Part shown: positions 5,484 to 12,414 of the stretch, one piece after another
Position numbering within the stretch: the first letter of the stretch is position 1
Layout: each line of letters starts with the position of its first letter
NCBI GenBank assembly: GCA_022361135.1
Contig: JAKSBM010000211.1
Span: forward strand, 1-12,414
DNA: 12,414 nucleotides
Reading direction: 5' to 3'
Origin: Desulfobacterales bacterium
Lineage (GTDB): Bacteria; Desulfobacterota; Desulfobacteria; Desulfobacterales; Desulfobacteraceae
Position numbers and translations under genes: made by a program
Notes under the pieces: generated by a model
The model's input: the letters and a program-made list of their open reading frames with translations, nothing else
Database searches by the model: none
What the model was told of the DNA's origin: nothing

Positions 5484-8400
5484 ATGAAGCGATGTACCTC
5501 CTGTGACCAGATCCTCGGGCAGAAGGTCAACACCTGCCCGGCGTGCGGCAGCAAGCTGGTTGCCGGCATAACCCACATAGATAATTACCGGATACAGGCC
5601 ATTATCCATGAGGGGCGGTCCTCCATTGTCTGTAAAGCCATTCGCAAGGATGCGGTGAAATCCGTGAACATCCGTTTGTTCACCAACCCCGAAGAGGTGA
5701 ACCAAGCCGTTGCGAAACGACTGGACAACGAAATAAAAGAACTGCGAAAACTCCCCCCCAAGTATTTTGTCCAGCACTATGCCATGAAACAGAGCCAAAC
5801 CGGCCAATGGTACCGGGTGTCCGAGTGGGTGGATGCCAAGGCATGGAGTGATATATTCGTTTCCGGCGATCTCAACGACCAGCGCCGGGTGGTCTACCTC
5901 TTCCACCAGATTGCCAAGGCATTGGATACCTTGAACGCCCACGACCATTTCATGCCCTACCTGATCCTGGAGGACATCCTCATCCCCAAGGAACAGACCA
6001 TTGAAAGCCCGGTGAAAATCAACTACAAGCTTTCCCGATTCCTCAATGCCAGGGCCACCCACCATCCCCCCATGCTCAAACGACTCCTGGACTGCCACCC
6101 CGATATCATCAACCAACGGGTGATCGATTTTAAAAGCGGGATCTGGTCCCTGGGCAAGGTTTTCCTTGAAATCCTCACCGCCGACGACAGCCTCACCCGC
6201 TTTTCCTCCCGGGTGGATGAAATCAAGGGACTCCATCCGGACCTGGCCGTTCTCATCAAAATCATGCTTTCCGATGATCCCAGTCTCCGCCCCAAAACAA
6301 TGCGCCATGTGGCAGACGCCCTCATGGAAATCATGGATAAGATGCCCAATAAACTCTTACGCCCCTTTTCCGATCGGTCCCGGCCCCGCATTGTCCAGGA
6401 ATTGAACTGGTTCAAACGCCTTTCGGTTTACCTTTTGATCCTCATTGCCGGCATCGTCGTCGTCAATACCCTCTCCTGGGTATACCTGAGGCCGGGCCCG
6501 GAGCCAAAGGACTCGGCCGTCAGCACCTTTGTGGAGACCTATGCCGATTCCATCGGTTTTATCATGGTGGAATATTGGCTGGCCGACGGGGAGCGGGTGG
6601 TCTATAAAAACAAGGTGGAGGGCACGGCCTTCCTGGCGGACAAGGAAGGTTACCTGCTCACCAACCGCCATGTGGCCTGCCCCTGGTTGGAGGACTCTGC
6701 CATGTTCGGGGTATATCGCAAGGCCCAGGCCGCCGGGCGCCCCTTAACTTTTGACCACCGCATGTTTCTCTGGTTTGAAGGGGAAAAGGCGTTCAATCGG
6801 TTGCCGGACCTGCGAACCAGCCGGGAACTTTCGGATTCCTATTTCCTGGCTTCGGCCTACCGCTCCGACGGAAAGAGCAATTTAAGAATCGTGGGCGTGC
6901 CCCGGGGTGCCGGAGAACCTGGAGAAATCATCCGCTCCCCCTTTAAGCATGATTTTGCCGTTTTAAAAATCGACACCATTCCGGAGGAATTGGTTCCCCT
7001 GCCCCTGGATCGCAAACTGGATGCCGGGACATTGAACCGCCTTTCCCCGGTGATCATCCTGGGCTTCCCCCTTGGGAACCGGACCCAGGTGGAACGCATC
7101 AATGCCAGCGTCACCCGGGGACACATCCGGCGGACATCCCGGGAAATCATCCAGGTGGACTCTTCCATATATAAGGGAAACAGCGGCGGCCCGGCCATCA
7201 ACAACCGCGGTGTGGTCATCGGCATTGCATCGGGTGTGGTCACAGATCAAACCAGCCCCCAGCTTCCGGTCATCTCCCCCCTCTCCGACTTTGGCCTGGT
7301 CCTGCCCATATCCAGGCCGGCCCAGTTCATGGCCGAACTCAAGGAAGGGCAGATCAAATGGAACGGTATCCTGGATTTCAGCCTGCCCATCAAGCTGAAA
7401 AAAGTCATGGATAAGGCCCTGGAACACCAGTATGCCACATCGGCCACCCTGACAGACATTCTATTGGAGGACAGCAAAGACCCCAGCCTGCTCCTGGCCT
7501 CCGGTGTCCTCCATTTCTGCAACAATGCCTTTGACAAGAGCCGCATGCGATTGAAACGATTGCTTTCGGTGGAGGGTGAAAATACAACGGCCAGCCTCCT
7601 CCTCTATATTATGGATTGGTTGGAAAACAGCACCACCAGCAAATCCCAGACCCGGGTACTCTTTGAAATGGATTGGCAGGACAAGGACGAATTCTTTGGA
7701 TACATGGCCGGCGTCCTGGAAAATAAAACGCCCATGGATGACAAGTTCATTGAATATGAAAACAGGAGTGAATATGCCTGGCGTCTTTTCATGGATGGGT
7801 TGATCCTGGAAAAAAAGAACGAGACCCCTGGGGCACGGGAAAAATACAGGGAAAGCATATTGCTGGCTGGGCCGGACGACTTCCTCTACTTCCTGGCCTT
7901 TTCCCGGCTGCATCACCTCTGGGACCAGCAGTCCGAATCGGACACCCCTGAATTTAAACAGATGATCCAGGATTTCACCCAGACCGCACTCAGGGCCAGG
8001 AAGCAGACCCAGATCCACGAGGCAAACCTGAACAGTCTACTCATGAAGTTCGAATCCCAGCGGGTGAGCTATGACCAGAAAATAGACATCTATGCCCAAT
8101 TGCAGAAAATGGCCCCGGAAAATCGAACCATCATCGGAAGGATTGCATTTTTCCACGCCATGAACGGGGAATGGAACCTGGCATTGGAATTCATTGATCA
8201 ATTTTTCAAGCAGCCCGCCCGGGAAAGTGCCCTGGGGCTCAGCTTGGGGCTGATGAAGGGAGAAATTCTCAATATCCAGGGAAGAACCGAAGAGGCCAAG
8301 GCCTATCTCACGGACTTCCAGGAACAGACCCAGTCTTCATGGTACAGCATCATCAGCAAAAGCCTGCTCATGGGACCGGAGGAGAACAGGTTGGTGAAAC

Positions 8401-8588
8401 TGGCGGCAAGAAATCCCCAGAAGCTCATCACCCTGCAAACCGCCCTGGGCCTCTGGGCCGAGGGCAATGAAGATCGCAAACGGGCGGCCCACCATTACCG
8501 GGAAGCCTTGAGCACCTACCTTGAAGAATGGAATGAATACGATCTGGCCCTGCGGCGCATCATGCGCTTTCGAAACAACCAGGAGTAA
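5484..8588 (+). CDS. Zinc ribbon-pseudokinase-TM-HtrA-like protease-TPR protein
   Basis: This 1034-residue multidomain membrane protein has four visible parts. (1) Residues 4-21: a zinc ribbon, Cys4/Cys7 and Cys18/Cys21. (2) About 35-285: a Ser/Thr kinase fold recognisable by its C-lobe (IWSLGKVFLEILT at 220-232, DDPSLRP at 264-270). The glycine loop is degenerate (HEGRSSIVC), the VAIK lysine reads Arg64, and no HRD aspartate or DFG is evident, so it is probably a pseudokinase. (3) About 313-335: one membrane helix after a basic stretch, predicting cytoplasmic N-terminus and extracytoplasmic C-terminus. (4) About 350-615: a trypsin-like HtrA-type protease with intact triad His396 (TNRHV), Asp490 (HDFAVLKID) and Ser567 (GNSGGP). 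No PDZ domain follows; instead about 650-1034 is helical and TPR-like (clearest near 880-945). It has its own promoter and terminator. Probable role: signal-linked periplasmic proteolysis; substrate unknown. Confidence 0.88.
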   Translation: MKRCTSCDQILGQKVNTCPACGSKLVAGITHIDNYRIQAIIHEGRSSIVCKAIRKDAVKSVNIRLFTNPEEVNQAVAKRLDNEIKELRKLPPKYFVQHYAMKQSQTGQWYRVSEWVDAKAWSDIFVSGDLNDQRRVVYLFHQIAKALDTLNAHDHFMPYLILEDILIPKEQTIESPVKINYKLSRFLNARATHHPPMLKRLLDCHPDIINQRVIDFKSGIWSLGKVFLEILTADDSLTRFSSRVDEIKGLHPDLAVLIKIMLSDDPSLRPKTMRHVADALMEIMDKMPNKLLRPFSDRSRPRIVQELNWFKRLSVYLLILIAGIVVVNTLSWVYLRPGPEPKDSAVSTFVETYADSIGFIMVEYWLADGERVVYKNKVEGTAFLADKEGYLLTNRHVACPWLEDSAMFGVYRKAQAAGRPLTFDHRMFLWFEGEKAFNRLPDLRTSRELSDSYFLASAYRSDGKSNLRIVGVPRGAGEPGEIIRSPFKHDFAVLKIDTIPEELVPLPLDRKLDAGTLNRLSPVIILGFPLGNRTQVERINASVTRGHIRRTSREIIQVDSSIYKGNSGGPAINNRGVVIGIASGVVTDQTSPQLPVISPLSDFGLVLPISRPAQFMAELKEGQIKWNGILDFSLPIKLKKVMDKALEHQYATSATLTDILLEDSKDPSLLLASGVLHFCNNAFDKSRMRLKRLLSVEGENTTASLLLYIMDWLENSTTSKSQTRVLFEMDWQDKDEFFGYMAGVLENKTPMDDKFIEYENRSEYAWRLFMDGLILEKKNETPGAREKYRESILLAGPDDFLYFLAFSRLHHLWDQQSESDTPEFKQMIQDFTQTALRARKQTQIHEANLNSLLMKFESQRVSYDQKIDIYAQLQKMAPENRTIIGRIAFFHAMNGEWNLALEFIDQFFKQPARESALGLSLGLMKGEILNIQGRTEEAKAYLTDFQEQTQSSWYSIISKSLLMGPEENRLVKLAARNPQKLITLQTALGLWAEGNEDRKRAAHHYREALSTYLEEWNEYDLALRRIMRFRNNQE

Positions 8589-8605
8589 CCAGCCCCCATC
8601 CCCAA

Positions 8606-8641
8606 AAAGAAAAAACCCGGTTATTTCCGGGTTTTTTCTTT
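8606..8641. terminator. Bidirectional intrinsic terminator between convergent genes
   Basis: A perfect 15-bp inverted repeat with arms 8606-8620 and 8627-8641 (core AAAAAACCCGG / CCGGGTTTTTT) encloses a 6-base loop. A-rich and T-rich flanks give a T-run after the GC stem on both strands, so it can end the protease transcript (plus) and the der-rarA transcript (minus). Its right arm and loop lie inside the 3' end of rarA. Confidence 0.9.
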
Positions 8642-9940
8642 GATATCAAGCCAGGCTTCCAGCCGCTGTTTTACGACTTTTTCATACCCCCGGTCCGTGG
8701 GGTAAAAGAAGCGATTGCCCTCCAGGGCATCGGGCAGGTAGACCTGGGCCGCATACCCATCCTTATAATCATGGGCATATTTGTACCCCTTGCCGTAATC
8801 CATCTCCTCCATGAGACGGGTGGGGGCATTCCGGATATGCAGGGGAACGGGCTGGTAACCATCCTCTGCCACCAATTGCCGCACCTGCTTCTGGGCCGCA
8901 TATACGGCATTGCTCTTGGGGGCGGTGGCCAGGTAAACCGCTGCCTGGTATAGGGAGCCGTCCCCCTCGGGCCGGCCCAATATCCGAAAGGATTCACTTG
9001 CATTCAGGGCCATGGTCAAGGCCCCGGGATCGGCCAGCCCCACATCCTCGGTGGCAAACCGAATCATGCGCCGGATGAGATAATAGGGATCATCCCCGGC
9101 GGCCAGCATGCGCTCCAACCAATAGATGGCTGCATCGGGATCACTGCCCCGCATGCTTTTGATAAAAGCGGAAATCAGATTATAATGTTCTTCACCGGCC
9201 TTGTCATAGAGCAGGGCCTTCTTCCCGATGACCGCCTCCACCTCTTCCACGGTCACCCCGGTCCGGCCCTTGAAATGGAGGGCCGTGGTTTCCAGATTGG
9301 TCAAGGTGGTCCGGGCATCACCGCCCCCCACCCGTGAAAGATAGGTAAACACCTCGGGGGCCATCATATCTTCGGGCATGGCCATGCCCCGATCCCTATC
9401 CAAAAGCGCCCGCCTAAGCAGGGCTTCCAGATGGATGGGCTCCAGACTCTTTAGATTAAAAATCCGGCAGCGGGAAACCAGGGCCGGAATCACCTCAAAG
9501 GAAGGGTTTTCCGTGGTGGCCCCCACCAGGGTGATGAGCCCGTTTTCCACATGGTGGAGAAAGGCGTCCTGCTGGCTCTTGTTAAACCGATGGATCTCAT
9601 CCACAAAGAGCAGGGTCCGTTTTTTATACAGATTCCGCTTTTCCTTGGCCGCCTCAATGATCTTCCGAACATCCTTAACCCCGGAAAGTACGGCTGAAAT
9701 CTGCATGAACTCGCACCGGGTTTCCCGGGCAATGATTCCAGCCAGGGTGGTTTTCCCGCAGCCCGGAGGCCCCCAGAGAATCATGGAAAACACCCGATCC
9801 TCTTCAATGGCCTTGCGCAACAGGCTGCCCCCGTGGAGGAGGTGCTCCTGGCCCATGAGGTCGTCCAGACAATTGGGACGCATGCGATCGGCCAGGGGGG
9901 AGGTCATTTCCCGGGAAGCGGCGGCTTCAAACAAATCCAT
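8621..9940 (-). CDS. rarA: Replication-associated recombination protein A (RarA/MgsA), AAA+ ATPase
   Basis: RarA is a clamp-loader-like AAA+ ATPase (MgsA, WRNIP1/Mgs1 family) that forms tetramers and acts at stalled or gapped replication forks, with links to SSB and RecA. The 439-residue product is full length. Visible parts: N-terminal PLADRMRP and DDLMGQEHLL, Walker A GPPGCGKT (57-64), Walker B LLFVDEIHRFNKSQQDAFL (Asp114/Glu115), sensor-1 region LVGATTENPSFEV (138-150), arginine-finger region VSRCR (155-159), and the family's C-terminal tetramerisation part (blocks such as IYWLERMLAAGDDPYY, PKSNAVYAA and PLHIRNAPT). The ATG is 2 bases after the der stop, with AGGGG about 8 bases upstream inside the end of der, so translation is probably coupled. 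The last codons and the stop lie in the terminator hairpin. Confidence 0.96.
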   Translation of the reverse strand: MDLFEAAASREMTSPLADRMRPNCLDDLMGQEHLLHGGSLLRKAIEEDRVFSMILWGPPGCGKTTLAGIIARETRCEFMQISAVLSGVKDVRKIIEAAKEKRNLYKKRTLLFVDEIHRFNKSQQDAFLHHVENGLITLVGATTENPSFEVIPALVSRCRIFNLKSLEPIHLEALLRRALLDRDRGMAMPEDMMAPEVFTYLSRVGGGDARTTLTNLETTALHFKGRTGVTVEEVEAVIGKKALLYDKAGEEHYNLISAFIKSMRGSDPDAAIYWLERMLAAGDDPYYLIRRMIRFATEDVGLADPGALTMALNASESFRILGRPEGDGSLYQAAVYLATAPKSNAVYAAQKQVRQLVAEDGYQPVPLHIRNAPTRLMEEMDYGKGYKYAHDYKDGYAAQVYLPDALEGNRFFYPTDRGYEKVVKQRLEAWLDIKEKTRK

Positions 9941-9942
9941 GA

Positions 9943-11391
9943 TCAGGACCCCTTTTGATCCCGTTTCCGTTTCTTTCGACTCTGTTCCTTACGTTTCTGG
10001 GAACGCTTGAATTCGGTCTTCTTTTTCTTGTGATAAATGCGTTCCTCTTCCCGGGTATTGCCGCTGAATTCCATGCGGCCGGATTTTTCCCTGAAAAAGA
10101 GACGAATGGGTGTCACGGAAAGGGGAATCATCTGGCGCAGCTGGTTCAACAGATACCGTTTATAGGAGAAATGAACCCCCTTGGGAAAATTCACAAAACA
10201 GACAAAGGAAGGGGGCTTGGAAGCCACCTGGGTGGAATAAAAGAAACGCAGCCGCTTTCCTTTATATAAGGAAGGCTCTTCCCGGTAGGTGGCATCTTCG
10301 ATGATCCGGTTCAGGGTACCGGTGTTAATGCGGTAACAATACTCCCCGTATACCTTTTTCACCATGTCCAGAATCTTGTGGCAACGCTGGCCTGTTTTGG
10401 CGGAAATGGTCATGGCCGGGGCATAGCTCAAAAACTTGGCCATGTGACGGAGGTCTTTCATGAACTCCTTTTCCCCCTTAAGGCTCTTGTCCACCAGGTC
10501 CCATTTGTTCAATAGGAAAATGGCACCGCAGCCCCGCTTTTCAGCGTACCCGGCAATGGTAATGTCCTGGTCTGTAATACCCTCTTCGGAATCGATGAGG
10601 ATCAGGGCCACATCACAATCGTCCAGGCTCTGGAGGGATTTAAGGATGGAGTACTTCTCAAGCTTCTCACGGACCTTGCCCTTACGCCGGATCCCGGCGG
10701 TATCCACCAGGACAAACTCCTGGCCCTTGTGGGTCACGCTGAGCTCAATGGCATCCCGTGTGGTGCCGGCCTTGGGATTGACCACCACCCGCTTTTCTCC
10801 GAACATGCGGTTGGCCAGGGAGGACTTTCCCACATTGGGACGCCCCACAATGGCAATGCGGATGGGCGCATCCTCGTCCTCATCCTCCGAAGGGGATTCG
10901 GGAAAATCCGCCACCAAATCATCCAGGAAGTCCCCAACGCCCAGACCATGTTCTCCGGACACCGTATAAAAGGAATCAATACCCAGGGAATAAAATTCCC
11001 CCAGTTCATCTTCCTGGCGGCCACTTTCGATCTTATTCACCAAGAAAAATACCGGTTTTCCCGTCCGGCGCAGAAAATCGGCCAACTCCTGGTCGTAGGG
11101 GGAGAGCCCTGCCCGGCCGTCCAGAATAAAGACCAATGCATCGGCCTGTTCCACGGCCACGGTGAGTTGGGCCTTGATCTGATCGGCAAAATAGTCGTCA
11201 TCGGAACTTAAAAACCCACCCGTATCAATCAGGGTAAAGGGTTTATCGTTCCATTTTGCATCGGCATAATGCCGGTCACGGGTCACACCGGGCATGTCGT
11301 CCACAATGGCCTGACGGGACCGTGTGATCCTGTTAAACAATGTTGATTTTCCCACATTGGGACGGCCGATGAGGGCCACAACCGGTTTCAT
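9943..11391 (-). CDS. der: Ribosome-assembly GTPase Der (EngA)
   Basis: Der is an essential GTPase with two tandem G domains that assists maturation of the 50S ribosomal subunit. Both domains are intact. G1 motif GRPNVGKS occurs at 9-16 and again at 183-190; G3 motifs are DTGGF and DTAGIRRKGK; G4 motifs are NKIE (119-122) and NKWD (295-298). An acidic linker (about 165-175) joins the domains, and a KH-like domain (about 350-440) is followed by a strongly basic Lys/Arg tail (about 455-480). Length (482) is normal. I chose the ATG at 11389-11391 over the in-frame TTG two codons earlier (11395-11397): GGAGG at 11400-11404 is 8 bases before the ATG but only 2 before the TTG. rarA follows 2 bases after the stop. 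Confidence 0.97.
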   Translation of the reverse strand: MKPVVALIGRPNVGKSTLFNRITRSRQAIVDDMPGVTRDRHYADAKWNDKPFTLIDTGGFLSSDDDYFADQIKAQLTVAVEQADALVFILDGRAGLSPYDQELADFLRRTGKPVFFLVNKIESGRQEDELGEFYSLGIDSFYTVSGEHGLGVGDFLDDLVADFPESPSEDEDEDAPIRIAIVGRPNVGKSSLANRMFGEKRVVVNPKAGTTRDAIELSVTHKGQEFVLVDTAGIRRKGKVREKLEKYSILKSLQSLDDCDVALILIDSEEGITDQDITIAGYAEKRGCGAIFLLNKWDLVDKSLKGEKEFMKDLRHMAKFLSYAPAMTISAKTGQRCHKILDMVKKVYGEYCYRINTGTLNRIIEDATYREEPSLYKGKRLRFFYSTQVASKPPSFVCFVNFPKGVHFSYKRYLLNQLRQMIPLSVTPIRLFFREKSGRMEFSGNTREEERIYHKKKKTEFKRSQKRKEQSRKKRKRDQKGS

Positions 11392-11399
11392 ATCCAAAT

Positions 11400-11404
11400 C
11401 CTCC
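11400..11404 (-). promoter_or_regulatory. Ribosome-binding site deciding the der start
   Basis: GGAGG on the minus strand is 8 bases upstream of the ATG at 11391 and only 2 bases upstream of a TTG in the same frame. The spacing supports the ATG as the der start. Confidence 0.8.
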
Positions 11405-11733
11405 GAGGTATACAGACAAAAATCGAAAAAATATACATCATTTTCACCCTTTTATAAACACCTATGATCCAAGGTCCCTGGATGAAAAGAAAGGTCCGCT
11501 TCGCCATGGGATAAACGCCCAGGATCCCAAACCACGCTCAACCACGCTGCCCGACATTTTCCAACCGGCCAAAGCAATGGCAAATCCAACAAATCATATT
11601 CACCATGGAAAGATCGGCAAAATAATTCCAGGGGAAGACCATGGGTCGGATGGTAAATTTTAAAACGAGTTATATAACAGGGTATATCATCCATGGACCA
11701 TGGACACACGAAAAAAAAGGAAGGCCAAAACGC
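11405..11733. other. Gene-free stretch upstream of der
   Basis: About 330 bases with no convincing gene. An open frame on the minus strand (11452-11709, 85 codons) has no ribosome-binding site, an unlikely composition (many Trp, Cys, Leu and His) and no recognisable motif. The part next to der (about 11405-11460) is AT-rich and presumably carries its promoter, but I see no good -35/-10 pair. The one notable pattern is five copies of CCATGG between 11504 and 11703. Confidence 0.6.
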
Positions 11734-11765
11734 AAAAAAGGGTTTTAGTTTTCACTAAAACCCTT
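11734..11765 (-). terminator. Intrinsic terminator of the tRNA-Lys/tRNA-Glu unit
   Basis: A perfect 11-bp stem, AAGGGTTTTAG and CTAAAACCCTT (11738-11748 with 11755-11765), has a 6-base loop and runs into a stretch of T on the minus strand (11734-11739). It lies 11 bases after the encoded CCA of tRNA-Glu. Confidence 0.87.
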
Positions 11766-11776
11766 AAGCGTCTAAA

Positions 11777-11854
11777 TGGCGTCCCCAAGGGGATTCGAAC
11801 CCCTGTCGCCGGCGTGAAAGGCCGGTGTCCTGGACCGGGCTAGACGATGGGGAC
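11777..11854 (-). tRNA. tRNA-Glu (anticodon TTC)
   Basis: A complete cloverleaf on the minus strand: acceptor GTCCCCA pairing with TGGGGAC, discriminator G, encoded CCA (11777-11779). The anticodon stem CCGGC/GCCGG encloses loop CTTTCAC with anticodon TTC at 11816-11818, which reads GAA/GAG. The T arm AGGGG-TTCGAAT-CCCCT is standard. It is the second gene of a two-tRNA unit, 29 bases after tRNA-Lys. Confidence 0.96.
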
Positions 11855-11883
11855 GCATCAGGATTTTTCGGTTGCTCATTGGG

Positions 11884-11959
11884 TGGTGGGCCGTGCTGGG
11901 CTCGAACCAGCGACTCTCTGCTTAAAAGGCAGATACTCTACCAACTGAGTTAACGGCCC
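11884..11959 (-). tRNA. tRNA-Lys (anticodon TTT)
   Basis: A complete 76-base tRNA on the minus strand: acceptor GGGCCGT pairing with ACGGCCC, discriminator A and encoded CCA (11884-11886). The anticodon stem TCTGC/GCAGA closes loop CTTTTAA with anticodon TTT at 11924-11926. The D loop has AGTTGGTAGAG and the T arm GCTGG-TTCGAGC-CCAGC. It is the first gene of the tRNA unit. Confidence 0.96.
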
Positions 11960-11987
11960 GCTGTGCAGTTCCGAAAAACAGCGCCTT

Positions 11988-12014
11988 TCTATAGCTTTTC
12001 AGATTTCCTGTCAA
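11988..12014 (-). promoter_or_regulatory. Promoter of the tRNA unit
   Basis: A consensus -35 TTGACA (12009-12014) and TATAGA (11988-11993) lie upstream of tRNA-Lys with a short 15-base spacer. The -10 is followed by a GC-rich GGCGC segment, the kind of discriminator seen at stringently controlled stable-RNA promoters. An AT-rich tract lies upstream of the -35 and could act as an UP element. Confidence 0.6.
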
Positions 12015-12150
12015 CAACTTTTTTAATCTAACATATTTTTTTTTGAAAGTCTTCCCAAGAAATTCAAATTTTAACATATAATTTCAGCTTATTAGCTGTT
12101 TTTATATTTTTGCGGAAATATTTTGGAGCCTAACCATTTTCTGGGATTTT

Positions 12151-12414
12151 TTAATTTTCAGATAAAATCTGAACCAGTTTTTTTTCCACATTTTTTATCA
12201 CATCATCCCATTTTCCCAATTCAGACTGCCGAAAAAGGGTCATGGACGGGTACCAGGCAGAGGTTTCACCGCTTCTCAACCAGCGCCAATCGGCATTATA
12301 GGGCAAAAGGGTCCACACGGGCTTACCCATGGCACCGGCCAGATGAACCACCGAGGTATCCACGGAAATCACCAGATCCATGTTTTCAATCACGGCGGCG
12401 GTGTCGGCAAAATC
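12151..12414 (-). CDS. Glycosyltransferase, C-terminal fragment (TPR/GT41-like or GT9-like family; runs off the right edge)
   Basis: The last 87 codons of a larger gene that continues beyond the window. The fragment reads DFADTAAVIENMDLVISVDT, then HLAGAMGKPVW, LLPYNADWRWL and WYPSMTLFRQ. This matches the C-terminal GT-B nucleotide-sugar-binding end of bacterial TPR-containing glycosyltransferases (O-GlcNAc-transferase-like), with a similar pattern in heptosyltransferases: the Asp-Thr-Ser/His-Leu-Ala-Gly part contacts the sugar nucleotide. The frame is open to the window edge, so the apparent first codon at 12393 (GTG, an internal Val) is not the real start. Donor and acceptor cannot be judged. 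The gene lies upstream of the tRNA unit on the same strand, separated by an AT-rich gap of about 190 bases without a clear terminator. Confidence 0.87.
   Translation of the reverse strand, partial: DFADTAAVIENMDLVISVDTSVVHLAGAMGKPVWTLLPYNADWRWLRSGETSAWYPSMTLFRQSELGKWDDVIKNVEKKLVQILSEN

Noticed and set aside
11395..11397. TTG as the start of der
   Set aside because: It lies only 2 bases from the GGAGG; the ATG two codons later has correct spacing and the usual N-terminus.
11452..11709. 85-codon minus-strand open frame upstream of der
   Set aside because: No ribosome-binding sequence, odd composition and no motif; treated as non-coding.
11777..11959. tRNA pair as a possible integration site of a mobile element
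   Set aside because: No integrase, direct repeat of a tRNA end or composition change is visible nearby.
12085..12106. CAGCT/AGCTG hairpin followed by T-rich sequence near the glycosyltransferase end
   Set aside because: Only a 5-bp stem, and the T-run lies on the plus-strand side where no gene ends. Too weak to call a terminator.

Overview
The window looks like ordinary chromosome from a Gram-negative, mid-GC bacterium. Gene content (a 428-residue thiolase with an acidic N-terminal insertion, a TLP1-type thiolase-like protein, a TPR-type glycosyltransferase) and codon style suggest Desulfobacterota, probably a Desulfobacterales sulfate reducer. That placement is an inference from protein style, not from a marker-gene comparison.

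Left part (1-2894, minus strand; order of transcription is right to left): an acetyl-CoA acetyltransferase-type thiolase, a short unlabelled two-helix membrane protein of 51 residues, a strong intrinsic terminator, an AI-2E/PerM-family membrane protein, and the first 37 codons of gyrA leaving the window. Middle part (3004-8588, plus strand): an NRDE/TANGO2-family protein abutting a thiolase-like protein (TLP1 type) that lacks the catalytic cysteine, then an independently promoted 1034-residue protein combining a zinc ribbon, a degenerate Ser/Thr kinase fold, one membrane helix, an HtrA-like serine protease with an intact triad and a TPR-like tail. A bidirectional terminator separates it from the right part (8621-12414, minus strand): der (ribosome-assembly GTPase) followed after 2 bases by rarA (clamp-loader-like ATPase at stalled forks), a gene-poor stretch, a tRNA-Lys/tRNA-Glu pair with its own promoter and terminator, and the 3' end of a glycosyltransferase gene.

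The most unusual item is the zinc ribbon-pseudokinase-TM-protease-TPR protein. It is laid out as if to connect cytoplasmic state to an extracytoplasmic protease: the kinase-like half would lie inside the cell, and the HtrA-like half with its TPR-like tail outside. Nothing next to it identifies a substrate. The rest is mostly housekeeping and lipid/CoA-related. I saw no CRISPR array, insertion sequence or prophage gene.
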